Origin: CAG-390 sp964590755
GTDB lineage: Bacteria; Bacillota; Clostridia; Oscillospirales; CAG-272
Assembly: GCA_964590755.1 (NCBI GenBank)
Contig: CAZPYK010000008.1
Span: forward strand, 1-45,052
Direction: 5' to 3'
DNA: 45,052 nt
The notes beneath the pieces are model-generated. The model saw only the letters and a program-made list of their open reading frames with translations. It ran no database searches and was not told the origin of the DNA. Positions 23,879 to 31,255 of the stretch are shown here, one piece after another (within the stretch, counting starts at the first letter, position 1; the number at the start of each line of letters is the position of its first letter). The position numbers and the translations under genes were made by a program.

Positions 23879-23907
23879 ATTTTACCACGCGAACGCCGAG
23901 TTGTCAA
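23879..23907 (-). promoter_or_regulatory. sigma-A promoter of the met leader and metQNI
   Basis: On the minus strand TTGACA (23902-23907), 17 bases, then TAAAAT (23879-23884). The predicted start near 23872 gives a 5' UTR of only about 30 bases before the leader ATG, leaving no room for a SAM riboswitch or T-box ahead of the leader ORF. Confidence 0.87.
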
Positions 23908-24103
23908 TCTTTTTTTTCGTTTTTTTCTTCGAAGATGAGCTTTTTGTGAAAAATATGCAATTTTAAATATATTGACCTGCAAAAGCTGCGCGAAATGACA
24001 TCTAATCACTGGCAAAATAACGTAGGCACTCATAATATGTAAGAGCAACACCCGATGCATACGTGTTTTTGGGGGTGTATTAAGGATCGAGGGCAAGACC
24101 GAA

Positions 24104-25003
24104 ATGAATTATAACATTAAAATAGCTCTGCTCGGCGGTGACATGCGTCAAGCAGCGGCGGCACGCTTTTTATCCGATAGTGGGCTTGAGTGTGCCGTAT
24201 GGGGACTCGGAGCCGAGATCGGTATCGGCGGAGCGGTGAGATGCACCGACCCGTGGGACGCTTTAAAGGACTCATCCGCGGTGGTACTTCCGCTGCCTGC
24301 GTCATATGACGGCGTGCGAGTGAATTGCCCGCTCTCTCCGGAATCGAAATTGCGTCTGTCGTCGCTGCTCAAAGACGCCGGCATCCCCGTGCTCGGCGGC
24401 AGGCTTGAGGAAAGCTTCTGTCGCGCGGCGGAAGAGGCGGGAGTAAAAATATACGATTATTATACGTCCGAGGAGTTGAAGATCAAAAATTCGCTTCCAA
24501 CCGCCGAGGGTGCGGTCAGTATTGCCATGCAAAAGCTGGAATGCACGATAAACGGCTGCCGCGCGGCTGTCATCGGTTACGGCAGGATAGGCAGAACGAC
24601 GGCGGGGCTTTTGAACAGGATGGGGGCACATGTCACCGTTGCGGCAAGAGGTGAAAGCGCCCTTGCCGAAGCGGGACTGCGCGGCATGCGTCGGCTCAAG
24701 ATAGACCGCAATAAAACTATGCTCGGTATGCTCGAGCTCACACACGGATACGATCTTATCATAAATACCGTTCCGGTAAAGCTGTTCTCGGGCGAGCTTT
24801 TGCATCGTATGAGTCCGGAGACGGTGATCATCGATCTCGCATCTGTTCCCGGTGGGGTCGATACCGAAACGGCAAAAAGCCTCGGGCTTAATGTTACATG
24901 GGCACTTTCTCTGCCCGGAAAATATGCACCGTTGACCTCCGGGGTCATTATCGGCGAGACGGTACTGTCATATCTTGAAAGCGAGGGGATCATAAGAGAA
25001 TGA
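24104..25003 (+). CDS. dpaA: dipicolinate synthase subunit A
   Basis: The 299-residue protein is the dehydrogenase-like subunit of dipicolinate synthase (SpoVFA), which makes the spore-core chelator pyridine-2,6-dicarboxylate in the mother cell from dihydrodipicolinate. Visible are the N-terminal dipicolinate synthase domain (IALLGGDMRQAAAARFL) and a second Rossmann segment AAVIGYGRIGRTTAGLL with the GxGxxG pattern, then LIINTVPVKLF and LASVPGGVD. GAGGG lies 10 bases before the ATG. Its end overlaps dpaB by 4 bases (ATGA). CATACGTGT at 24058-24066 resembles a mother-cell sigma-E/K -10 box, but no convincing -35 was seen. The region 23908-24057 otherwise shows nothing clear. Confidence 0.95.
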   Translation: MNYNIKIALLGGDMRQAAAARFLSDSGLECAVWGLGAEIGIGGAVRCTDPWDALKDSSAVVLPLPASYDGVRVNCPLSPESKLRLSSLLKDAGIPVLGGRLEESFCRAAEEAGVKIYDYYTSEELKIKNSLPTAEGAVSIAMQKLECTINGCRAAVIGYGRIGRTTAGLLNRMGAHVTVAARGESALAEAGLRGMRRLKIDRNKTMLGMLELTHGYDLIINTVPVKLFSGELLHRMSPETVIIDLASVPGGVDTETAKSLGLNVTWALSLPGKYAPLTSGVIIGETVLSYLESEGIIRE

Positions 25004-25569
25004 AGATAGGCTATGCTATATGCGGTTCGTTTTGTACTATAGAGCGTTCGCTGGAGCTGCTCGAAAAACTTGCGACAAAGCATCCGAAGGACAGCTTCGT
25101 GCCGATATTCAGTGAGCACGCGTCAACGATCGACACGCGCTTCGGAAGTGCGAACGATTTTGTAAGGCGCGCCTGCGAGCTTACCGGCTCTCGTGCGGTG
25201 CTTTCGATAGTCGATGCCGAGCCCTTGGGGCCGCGCGAGCCGCTCGATCTGATGATAGTGTGTCCATGCACCGGAAATACGCTTGCCAAAGCGTCGCTGG
25301 GGATCACCGACACAACGGTAACGATGGCGATAAAGGCTCACCTGCGCCAAGACAGACCGCTTGTTATCGCTTTGGCATCGAATGACGCACTCTCATCAAA
25401 TCTGAAGAATATTGCCGTGATACTGTCGCGAAAAAATGTTTATTTTGTGCCGATGCGGCAGGATTCACCGATCGACAAGCCGCATTCCCTGGTCGCGGAG
25501 CTTTCCGAGCTCGAGGCGACCGCGGCGGATGCGCTTTGCGGAAAGCAAAGACGGAAGCTGTTTCTGTAA
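25000..25569 (+). CDS. dpaB: dipicolinate synthase subunit B (flavoprotein)
   Basis: The 189-residue flavoprotein-fold subunit (SpoVFB) works with DpaA. It starts MKIGYAICGSFCTIERSLE, typical of the family, and has VCPCTGNTLAKASLGITDT (the FMN-binding flavoprotein motif), TMAIKAHLR and VYFVPMRQDSPIDKPHSLVA near the end. Length is as expected. The ATGA overlap implies coupled translation with dpaA. A hairpin follows the stop codon. Confidence 0.95.
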   Translation: MKIGYAICGSFCTIERSLELLEKLATKHPKDSFVPIFSEHASTIDTRFGSANDFVRRACELTGSRAVLSIVDAEPLGPREPLDLMIVCPCTGNTLAKASLGITDTTVTMAIKAHLRQDRPLVIALASNDALSSNLKNIAVILSRKNVYFVPMRQDSPIDKPHSLVAELSELEATAADALCGKQRRKLFL

Positions 25570-25574
25570 AAAAA

Positions 25575-25632
25575 CAGACGACATCGGCAAAGCAGGTGTG
25601 GCTCTCTGTGTATCCGAGAGCGTCTGCTTTTG
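25575..25632 (+). terminator. probable terminator after dpaB
   Basis: CAGACG (25575-25580) can pair with CGTCTG (25621-25626) and, inside, CTCTC with GAGAG (25611-25620 region); alternatively AAGCAG pairs with CTGCTT around the same inner stem, followed by TTTT. The remainder, 25633-25878, shows no convincing gene on either strand. Confidence 0.6.
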
Positions 25633-25878
25633 GCAGCTTCCGAGCTTCCGCCGACGTTCGATCGACTTGCACTCGACTCATTCGGGCATCTCACGGTCAT
25701 GTGAGTGCGGTAACCGCGTCATACCTTGAGGTATCTTCTTTGCGCTGTCTATTTCCACATAGGCGAAGCTAAAGCTTTGATCCGACGGTCGCCGCGATCT
25801 TTTTGCACCGAATGCCCTCTTTACGCTCCTCTTTTGCCATTTATTTTTCACGACAACGAAAAAAATATCGAAAAACCC

Positions 25879-25907
25879 TTGCATTTTTGATTTAAATATG
25901 GTATAAT
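25879..25907 (+). promoter_or_regulatory. promoter of rpmB
   Basis: TTGCAT (25879-25884), 17 bases, then TATAAT (25902-25907); the gene starts 55 bases later. Confidence 0.82.
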
Positions 25908-25962
25908 GATTATTGTTGTATGTTAATAATTTTTCACCATAATATATGAGGAGGTGTCCCTA

Positions 25963-26151
25963 ATGGCAAAATGCAGCGTATGCGGCAAGGGTGTTGTGTT
26001 CGGCAATTCTGTTTCCCACTCCCACCGCAAGACAAACAGAGCATGGAAGCCCAACATCCGTAAGGTAAAGGTTTCCGAAAACGGCACTGTCAAGACCGTG
26101 AGCATGTGCGCCCGTTGTCTGCGTACTATGAAGAAGGTAGAAAACGCCTAA
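25963..26151 (+). CDS. rpmB: 50S ribosomal protein L28
   Basis: The 62-residue basic protein is L28 of the large ribosomal subunit. It has the start AKCSVCGKGVVFGNSVSHSH, the central RKTNRAWKPNIRKV and the C-terminal VSMCARCLRTMKK. Both CxxC pairs (Cys4/Cys7 and the pair in MCARC) are kept, so this is the zinc-binding form. GAGGAGGTG lies 6 bases before the ATG at 25963. It is monocistronic with its own promoter and terminator. Confidence 0.97.
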   Translation: MAKCSVCGKGVVFGNSVSHSHRKTNRAWKPNIRKVKVSENGTVKTVSMCARCLRTMKKVENA

Positions 26152-26160
26152 TGATCTGAA

Positions 26161-26206
26161 AGAGACCAAAGCAGCATTTCGGTGCACTTTGGTCTCTCTG
26201 CTTTTT
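26161..26206 (+). terminator. terminator of rpmB
   Basis: An 11-bp perfect stem (26161-26171 with 26187-26197, AGAGACCAAAG) is followed by CTGCTTTTTG. Confidence 0.82.
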
Positions 26207-26324
26207 GGAGATACTGTTTTTGATCCGGAACTTTCGGGCGGCTTCGACGCATTTTACGTCAGACCGCATCGGATACGACATCGAACCGCTATAGACCAAG
26301 GCATGAAAGGAGCGCACACAAGCA

Positions 26325-27032
26325 ATGCTTATCGTAATGGGAGCCGGCACGCCGGAAAAATACAAGCTTGCCGCCGCGCGCTTCGCGACGGTGATCGAAT
26401 TGCCGCCTTACAATGCGCTTCCCGCGCCGACATCGTCGCATGCGGATCTGTTGATCTGCCCAGTCGGCGGCGCTCTTTACACCCTTGAGGATTATTACCG
26501 CACGGTCGGAGAAGCCGCGATCGGCGCCATCTGCTCTGCGGCAAAGCTTGAGATGCGTTTTATTTCACTCCACGCCGGTTCCGAGTATCCGCACGACGTT
26601 CCGCTCTGCGCCAAGCGCGCAGGCAAACTCTTCATCTCGGGGAGGCACACCGCCCCCGAGCTTTTGAGCTCGGCAAGCAACGAAGGGCTGAGGGTGATTA
26701 CCGTCCGCCAGGGATACGCCGCATGCTCCGCGGCAGCGGCGGGAGAATGCATCATTACAGCCGACCGAGGAATACACGACGCGGTGATCCGCGCGGGAGA
26801 GCGAAGTCTTTTGATCTCGCCCGGAAACATCGACCTTCCCGACTACGGCTGCGGATTTATAGGTGGTTGCGGCGGATATTGCTCCGCAAGGCGGGAACTG
26901 TGGTTCTGCGGCGACCCAATGACCCATCCCGACGGCAAGCTCATCGGCGAGTTTTGCCGCTCGGCAAACGTCGGGATCGTCTCGCTCGCCCCCGACCGAC
27001 TCTTCGATTGCGGCGGGATCTTCTTTTTTTAA
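26325..27032 (+). CDS. probable GME-fold protein (DUF6873-like), unknown function
   Basis: The 235-residue cytosolic protein shows repeated beta-alpha units with glycine and cysteine-rich turns: LICPVGGALYTLEDYY, CIITADRGIHDAVIRAG, YGCGFIGGCGGYCS and FCGDPMTHPDGKLI. This pattern matches what I remember of the clostridial DUF6873 family, described as having the guanidino-group-modifying enzyme (pentein) fold of arginine deiminases. The family match is from memory and the activity is unknown. AAAGGAG lies 10 bases before the ATG. It stands alone between the rpmB terminator and its own terminator, converging on the metallophosphoesterase. Confidence 0.75.
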   Translation: MLIVMGAGTPEKYKLAAARFATVIELPPYNALPAPTSSHADLLICPVGGALYTLEDYYRTVGEAAIGAICSAAKLEMRFISLHAGSEYPHDVPLCAKRAGKLFISGRHTAPELLSSASNEGLRVITVRQGYAACSAAAAGECIITADRGIHDAVIRAGERSLLISPGNIDLPDYGCGFIGGCGGYCSARRELWFCGDPMTHPDGKLIGEFCRSANVGIVSLAPDRLFDCGGIFFF

Positions 27033-27060
27033 AAAAGCCGCTAAAGCCAGACACAATGAA

Positions 27061-27100
27061 GACCGAAAAGCCGCATAACGACTTTTCGGTCCTCGTTTTT
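27061..27100 (+). terminator. terminator after the GME-fold gene
   Basis: GACCGAAAAG (27061-27070) pairs with CTTTTCGGTC (27082-27091) and is followed by TTTTT (27096-27100). The T-run touches the stop codon of the convergent metallophosphoesterase. Confidence 0.85.
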
Positions 27101-28232
27101 ATTCTGATCGGATATCTATGTTCTCCTCGCCGATAATGCTTCCCTCATTGTCGGTAAATCTGACATTCGCACGGTCGCCGTCAAGCGTCACCGCACCTCC
27201 GACAAAGAAGGAGGGATCGTTTTTGCTGATCCTCGATGCCGCTATTATCGGACAGGGCTGACCGAAAGCATCCTTCTCTCCACCCGGGTAAGTTACATAG
27301 CATTTATGGACATGACCGCACAGCATCAGTTGGGGCTTGATATATTCACCCAGCAGGCTCGCCCAGTGCGCAAAGGTATCCTCTTCGATATTAAAGGGCG
27401 GCTCGCGACGCTCGGTGAACGGGTTGTGCGTGACCGCGATCCTGTATTTTATACCCTCCGCCTTGTATTCCGCATTCTCCGCGCGGCAAAGCGCCTCAAG
27501 CCAGCGCGTCTGACGCTTACGGAAGGCTTCGCAGCAGATCGTGTGACCGTATTCGGCATTTCCGTCCGGCTTATCCTCGGCACAATCGAGCACGATCCCC
27601 CAGAGGGATCCCAGTCTGAAGGTGAAATAGGATACGCCGTTGTCTGTGGGCGTATAGTCTGCGATAAGCTCGGCGCACACGCCGCGCGTGTCGTGATTTC
27701 CGCGCGAAAAGACCACCGGAAGCTCGCCGCCGGTAATTCCGGAAGCTATCCTGTGTATCGCTTCGAAATATACAATATCTCCGCTGTGATTCGGAATATC
27801 TCCGTTAAGTATCAGAAGGTCGAGTCTCTCGCCGGTGTGTTCAAAATATTTTCCCGCATTGACCGGTCCCTCCACGCGATTGTGCGCATCCGCAATGTGA
27901 TATATATTGATCCTTTCGGCATTCGGATCTATCGGACGAAAAATCGAGGTATACTCCTCTATTTCCCCCGCATCCGAAAAATAAGGCTTCCGCTCTATCA
28001 TCCTGCGCCAGCAGACTGTGTACGCCTTCTCGCAATCGAGCTCCTCGGTCGGGACCTCCATCTTGTGCGTCAATCTTGCCGAGCGAAATATTCCGTTCGA
28101 ATCATCGAAATACTCCTCGCCTCCGACGCGGACCCACATCACGCACGGCTCCTTGACCGGAACCATTATCACATATTTCTCACCGACGGCATACACGGTT
28201 GGATATGCCGCAAATATCTCGGGCTTGTTCAT
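27099..28232 (-). CDS. calcineurin-like metallophosphoesterase
   Basis: The 377-residue protein has an N-terminal beta domain of about 100 residues followed by a metallophosphoesterase domain. All metal motifs are seen in order: HIADAHNR (DxH), LNGDIPNHSGD (GD), SRGNHDTRG (GNHD), VTHNPF (H) and LCGHVHKC (GHxH). No signal peptide is visible, so it is probably cytosolic; the substrate is unknown. Two in-frame ATGs follow AAAGGA (28244 directly after it, 28232 twelve bases later); 28232 has the workable spacing. It is transcribed from its own promoter, back to back with the hydrolase gene. Confidence 0.88.
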   Translation of the reverse strand: MNKPEIFAAYPTVYAVGEKYVIMVPVKEPCVMWVRVGGEEYFDDSNGIFRSARLTHKMEVPTEELDCEKAYTVCWRRMIERKPYFSDAGEIEEYTSIFRPIDPNAERINIYHIADAHNRVEGPVNAGKYFEHTGERLDLLILNGDIPNHSGDIVYFEAIHRIASGITGGELPVVFSRGNHDTRGVCAELIADYTPTDNGVSYFTFRLGSLWGIVLDCAEDKPDGNAEYGHTICCEAFRKRQTRWLEALCRAENAEYKAEGIKYRIAVTHNPFTERREPPFNIEEDTFAHWASLLGEYIKPQLMLCGHVHKCYVTYPGGEKDAFGQPCPIIAASRISKNDPSFFVGGAVTLDGDRANVRFTDNEGSIIGEENIDIRSE

Positions 28233-28327
28233 GCTTATGACCATTCCTTTCTCGTCTCGCTTGACAGATCCGACTTTAAAGCATCGATCCGATCTCCCGG
28301 CCTCGCGGCGACAAGCTTTTCACAGTT

Positions 28328-28356
28328 AGTATAACACAAAGCCGGCCTTCTGTCAA
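28328..28356 (-). promoter_or_regulatory. sigma-A promoter of the metallophosphoesterase
   Basis: On the minus strand TTGACA (28351-28356), 17 bases, TATACT (28328-28333). The -35 boxes of this and the plus-strand promoter are only four bases apart. Confidence 0.83.
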
Positions 28357-28360
28357 GATA

Positions 28361-28389
28361 TTGACTTTTTATAAATTACATGATACAAT
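28361..28389 (+). promoter_or_regulatory. sigma-A promoter of the alpha/beta hydrolase
   Basis: TTGACT (28361-28366), 17 bases, TACAAT (28384-28389). Because its -35 box nearly touches the divergent one, two polymerases could hardly bind at once. Confidence 0.8.
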
Positions 28390-28460
28390 AAAGATCGCAT
28401 GAATAAGCCATTTTCATTAACCGTTTGTGCCGCCCCTGAGGCGACGAAAGGAGTATCACA

Positions 28461-29438
28461 ATGACCGTTGTAATCATCGTGCTTGCCGTGCTCATCTCTT
28501 TGGCGGCGCTCATATTATGCATTCTGTCGGCAATTTTGGCAAAAAAGCTTATTTATAACAACTTCACCCGCGCTGCAGACAGCGAGAAGGACTTAAAAAA
28601 CAGTCTGAAATTTCTTTCAGAAAGCAATGTTGCGACTTCGGTACCGGATATTGAGCGCGGCATAGAATGGATAAAAAATGCGCCGCAAGAGGAGATCGAG
28701 ATAACCTCTCGCGACGGTCTGCGTCTTCGCGCCCGCCTTATCCCCGCCGAGGTAGACCGGGCACCGCAACGTGCCGCCGTACTGGTGCACGGGTATCGCA
28801 GTACCCCCGAATTTGATTTTTCTTCAATTGCCAAAACATATCACGACATGGGCTTTTTGCTGCTCATTCCCTATCAGCGCACGCACGGACGCAGTGAGGG
28901 AGAGTGGATAACCTTCGGTTCCCGCGAAAGATACGATATCGTCGATTGGTGCGAATACCTTGAGGCTCGATATCCGAACCTACCGTTTTTGCTTTCGGGT
29001 ATATCCATGGGAACCACGACCGTCCTGCTTGCCGCCGCAGAGCCGGACATGCCCGCCATGCTTCGTTGCATTACAGCGGATTGCGGCTTTATCAGTCCGC
29101 GCGCGATCTTTGAGGATGTTCTGAAAAAGCGCTTTCACCTGCCGCCATTCCCGCTCATGAACATTGCAAGCGCGGTCTGCCGACGCACGGCGGGATTCTC
29201 GTTTGATGAGTTCACGACAGTGGACGCGGTCAAAAAGCTGACCGTTCCGATCCTTTTTCTACATGGCGAGGCTGATGATTTCGTTTCTCCGCGCAACACC
29301 GCCGCAAACTTCGAGGCCTGCGCCTCAAAGGAGAAAAATCTTATAACCGTTCCGGGGGCCGGGCACGGCGTATCCTATCTTTTGGAGCCCGAAAAATGCC
29401 GAAGAGCGATATTTGACCTGTTTGATAAAGCTTTTTAA
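28461..29438 (+). CDS. membrane-anchored alpha/beta hydrolase
   Basis: The 325-residue protein starts with one membrane helix (about residues 3-28) and carries an alpha/beta hydrolase domain. Seen are VLVHGYRSTPEFD (oxyanion strand), the nucleophile elbow GISMGTTT with the catalytic Ser, the acid in LHGEADDFV and the base in PGAGHGVSYL. It resembles the YqkD/BEM46-like group of Firmicutes hydrolases (family from memory). The substrate is unknown. AAAGGAG lies about 7 bases before the ATG. It is monocistronic. Confidence 0.9.
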   Translation: MTVVIIVLAVLISLAALILCILSAILAKKLIYNNFTRAADSEKDLKNSLKFLSESNVATSVPDIERGIEWIKNAPQEEIEITSRDGLRLRARLIPAEVDRAPQRAAVLVHGYRSTPEFDFSSIAKTYHDMGFLLLIPYQRTHGRSEGEWITFGSRERYDIVDWCEYLEARYPNLPFLLSGISMGTTTVLLAAAEPDMPAMLRCITADCGFISPRAIFEDVLKKRFHLPPFPLMNIASAVCRRTAGFSFDEFTTVDAVKKLTVPILFLHGEADDFVSPRNTAANFEACASKEKNLITVPGAGHGVSYLLEPEKCRRAIFDLFDKAF

Positions 29439-29522
29439 TGGAAAGATAAGATCAAAACTATCCGCGCACGCGCAAAGACTTCTCAAATCGCCATTTTGTG
29501 ACTTTTATTGTGATACTTGACA

Positions 29523-29562
29523 AAAAACACTTGCATACCGACATCGGTAGACAAGTGTTTTT
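29523..29562. terminator. bidirectional terminator between convergent genes
   Basis: AAAAACACTTG (29523-29533) pairs with CAAGTGTTTTT (29552-29562), and TACCG/CGGTA extends it inside. Both strands end in U, so it serves the hydrolase (plus) and the PIG-L gene (minus). The rest of 29439-29627 shows nothing else. Confidence 0.88.
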
Positions 29563-29627
29563 GCGTGTTGCCGATCAAACGAAGATCATCCCACGACTCG
29601 GGACAACAGTTTGAGTTTATTTTGACT

Positions 29628-31169
29628 TTATTTTCTTTTTGACTTTCCTCTCACCGCCGCAAACAATGCCGGTACTGCGATCGCCACGGCTGCCGCCACA
29701 GCTGCGACGACAACGAACATCGACACCCCGCCGCCATCGTTCGGCTTTAGGCTCTCGCCTGTCGTTTCAAAAGCCGTCTCGGATATCGATACGACACTCG
29801 TATCGACAGGTTCCTCTTTCTCGGTCGTGAGTTCCTCTGTCTCCGTGAACGCCGCAGTTTCGGGCTCTGTCACCGGTTCTGTCACCGGTTCTGTCACCGG
29901 TTCGGTCACCGGCTCGGTCATCGGCTCGGTTACCGGGATCTGCGATCGCACCGTAAGATGTTCGAAAAAGTCCCCGCCCGTCACATCGATCCCCACCGTA
30001 CTCTTGTACAGACCGTACTCGGTCGGCTTATATGTTCCTATATCGGTCGCTTTGGTATACTGCCCTTTTGAACCCAGCATCCAATCCGTAAACCATGTAT
30101 ATTGCTGAGACAGGTGGCACGCATACCCAAGCCTTGAGACTTCGTATGCCGTCATACCGCCGAAGCGCGAAAGAGGAATATCCCAATTCATTGATATTTG
30201 GTTTTCGCCGTAAAGATGCAGATACACCTTTGGAACATCCCATGCACCGTAATGCTCGGCATCGTTTGTCGTATACTCCGCATCGGCAGCAAGCGGCAGT
30301 GCGGCTATCAGTGTTTCGGTGTTTATCATATGTTGAGGATGACCGTATTCACCGTTTATATCATGTCCCACGACCACCTGGGGCTTGAATCGACGCAAGA
30401 GGCCGACTTGAAAGGCTATCAGATCGTCCCGCTCAAATCCCGCCTTCCTTGCGGAATAATATGCGCTATCGGTATCACCTTTGACGCCGTTCCACCCATC
30501 GGGCAGATCGCTTATAACGGGATAGCGCCTCACGCCGACCGTCCAAAGACCGTTGAGCAGCTCATGAGGGCGATTTCTCGTCTGAAGGTGGTTGGTAAAA
30601 TACGCCACCTGCACTTCATATTGAAGTTCACCCGCATAATACGGCAACAATCCGAGGAAGAACAGCTGCTCGTCATCCGCATGCGTCGATATCAAAAGCA
30701 GATCGGCGTCACCTTCCGCAGGCTCCCATATCTGGACCCAATCGGGCAATTCACCCGCAGAGAACACATATATGTCGCTTATCGTCGTCTCCGCCGAAAA
30801 ACACAACCCTACGCTCCGCGCCTCGCCGAAAAGCTCGTCTATATCACAATATTCGTGCAAAAAACCGTACTTTCCGCACTCAACGCTTTGCTCTCCGACG
30901 CAAAGCGTCCACACGGACGGCGTTCTGTCAAACTTGATATAAAGAGCAGCTATGGGGAAATCGTATTCTATATCGATGCGACTGCCCGCCTCAAACGTAA
31001 CACGCGTCGACTCTCGGTCATCCGTCAGCAGACCCGCATCAATCGAATAAACAACTTTTTTCGTAATATTCACTTCGCCGTTCCCCGAGGCGTCACCGAT
31101 CGCTGCCGCGGGCAGCATGAGCGAAGCGATAAGAAGCACCGCCCACAATGCACACAAATATCTTTTCAT
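29628..31169 (-). CDS. secreted, wall- or membrane-tethered PIG-L family deacetylase
   Basis: The 513-residue protein has a signal peptide (residues about 1-23), a beta domain, a PIG-L (LmbE-like) deacetylase domain and a C-terminal membrane helix followed by GKSKRK. The zinc motif reads STHADDEQLF, where most members have HPDDE, and the second part is GEYGHPQHM. PIG-L enzymes remove acetyl groups from N-acetylglucosamine-containing compounds. Before the final helix lies a Thr/Glu-rich stalk with a repeated four-residue unit TEPV. An ATG at 31169 follows TGAGG by 6 bases and gives a clean signal peptide; ATG 31181 and TTG 31187 are alternatives. It lies 86 bases after the PRPP synthetase gene and may share its transcript. 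Confidence 0.88.
   Translation of the reverse strand: MKRYLCALWAVLLIASLMLPAAAIGDASGNGEVNITKKVVYSIDAGLLTDDRESTRVTFEAGSRIDIEYDFPIAALYIKFDRTPSVWTLCVGEQSVECGKYGFLHEYCDIDELFGEARSVGLCFSAETTISDIYVFSAGELPDWVQIWEPAEGDADLLLISTHADDEQLFFLGLLPYYAGELQYEVQVAYFTNHLQTRNRPHELLNGLWTVGVRRYPVISDLPDGWNGVKGDTDSAYYSARKAGFERDDLIAFQVGLLRRFKPQVVVGHDINGEYGHPQHMINTETLIAALPLAADAEYTTNDAEHYGAWDVPKVYLHLYGENQISMNWDIPLSRFGGMTAYEVSRLGYACHLSQQYTWFTDWMLGSKGQYTKATDIGTYKPTEYGLYKSTVGIDVTGGDFFEHLTVRSQIPVTEPMTEPVTEPVTEPVTEPVTEPETAAFTETEELTTEKEEPVDTSVVSISETAFETTGESLKPNDGGGVSMFVVVAAVAAAVAIAVPALFAAVRGKSKRK
29868..29940. repeat. 12-bp tandem repeats coding the TEPV stalk
   Basis: Six imperfect 12-bp units of the type ACCGGTTCTGTC run through the PIG-L gene and encode TEPV repeats (one unit TEPM). 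Such repeats change number readily by slippage without changing frame. Confidence 0.85.
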
Positions 31170-31255
31170 CACAAGCCTCATTATCAAGTGACACCCCCAA
31201 AGCCGATGCAGCCTTAAGCCGCACAGACCTCGGAGGTGTCTTAAATTTTCAAATA

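Noticed and set aside
23633..23907. SAM riboswitch or Met T-box upstream of metQ
   Set aside because: The UTR before the leader ORF is about 30 bases, no T-box sequence or SAM-aptamer core was seen, and the Met-rich ORF with terminator explains the region.
25678..25884. 68-residue minus-strand frame between dpaB and rpmB
   Set aside because: No ribosome site, no family resemblance, and it overlaps the rpmB promoter region.
29868..29940. CRISPR-like short repeats
   Set aside because: Units are 12 bp without spacers and lie in frame inside the PIG-L gene.
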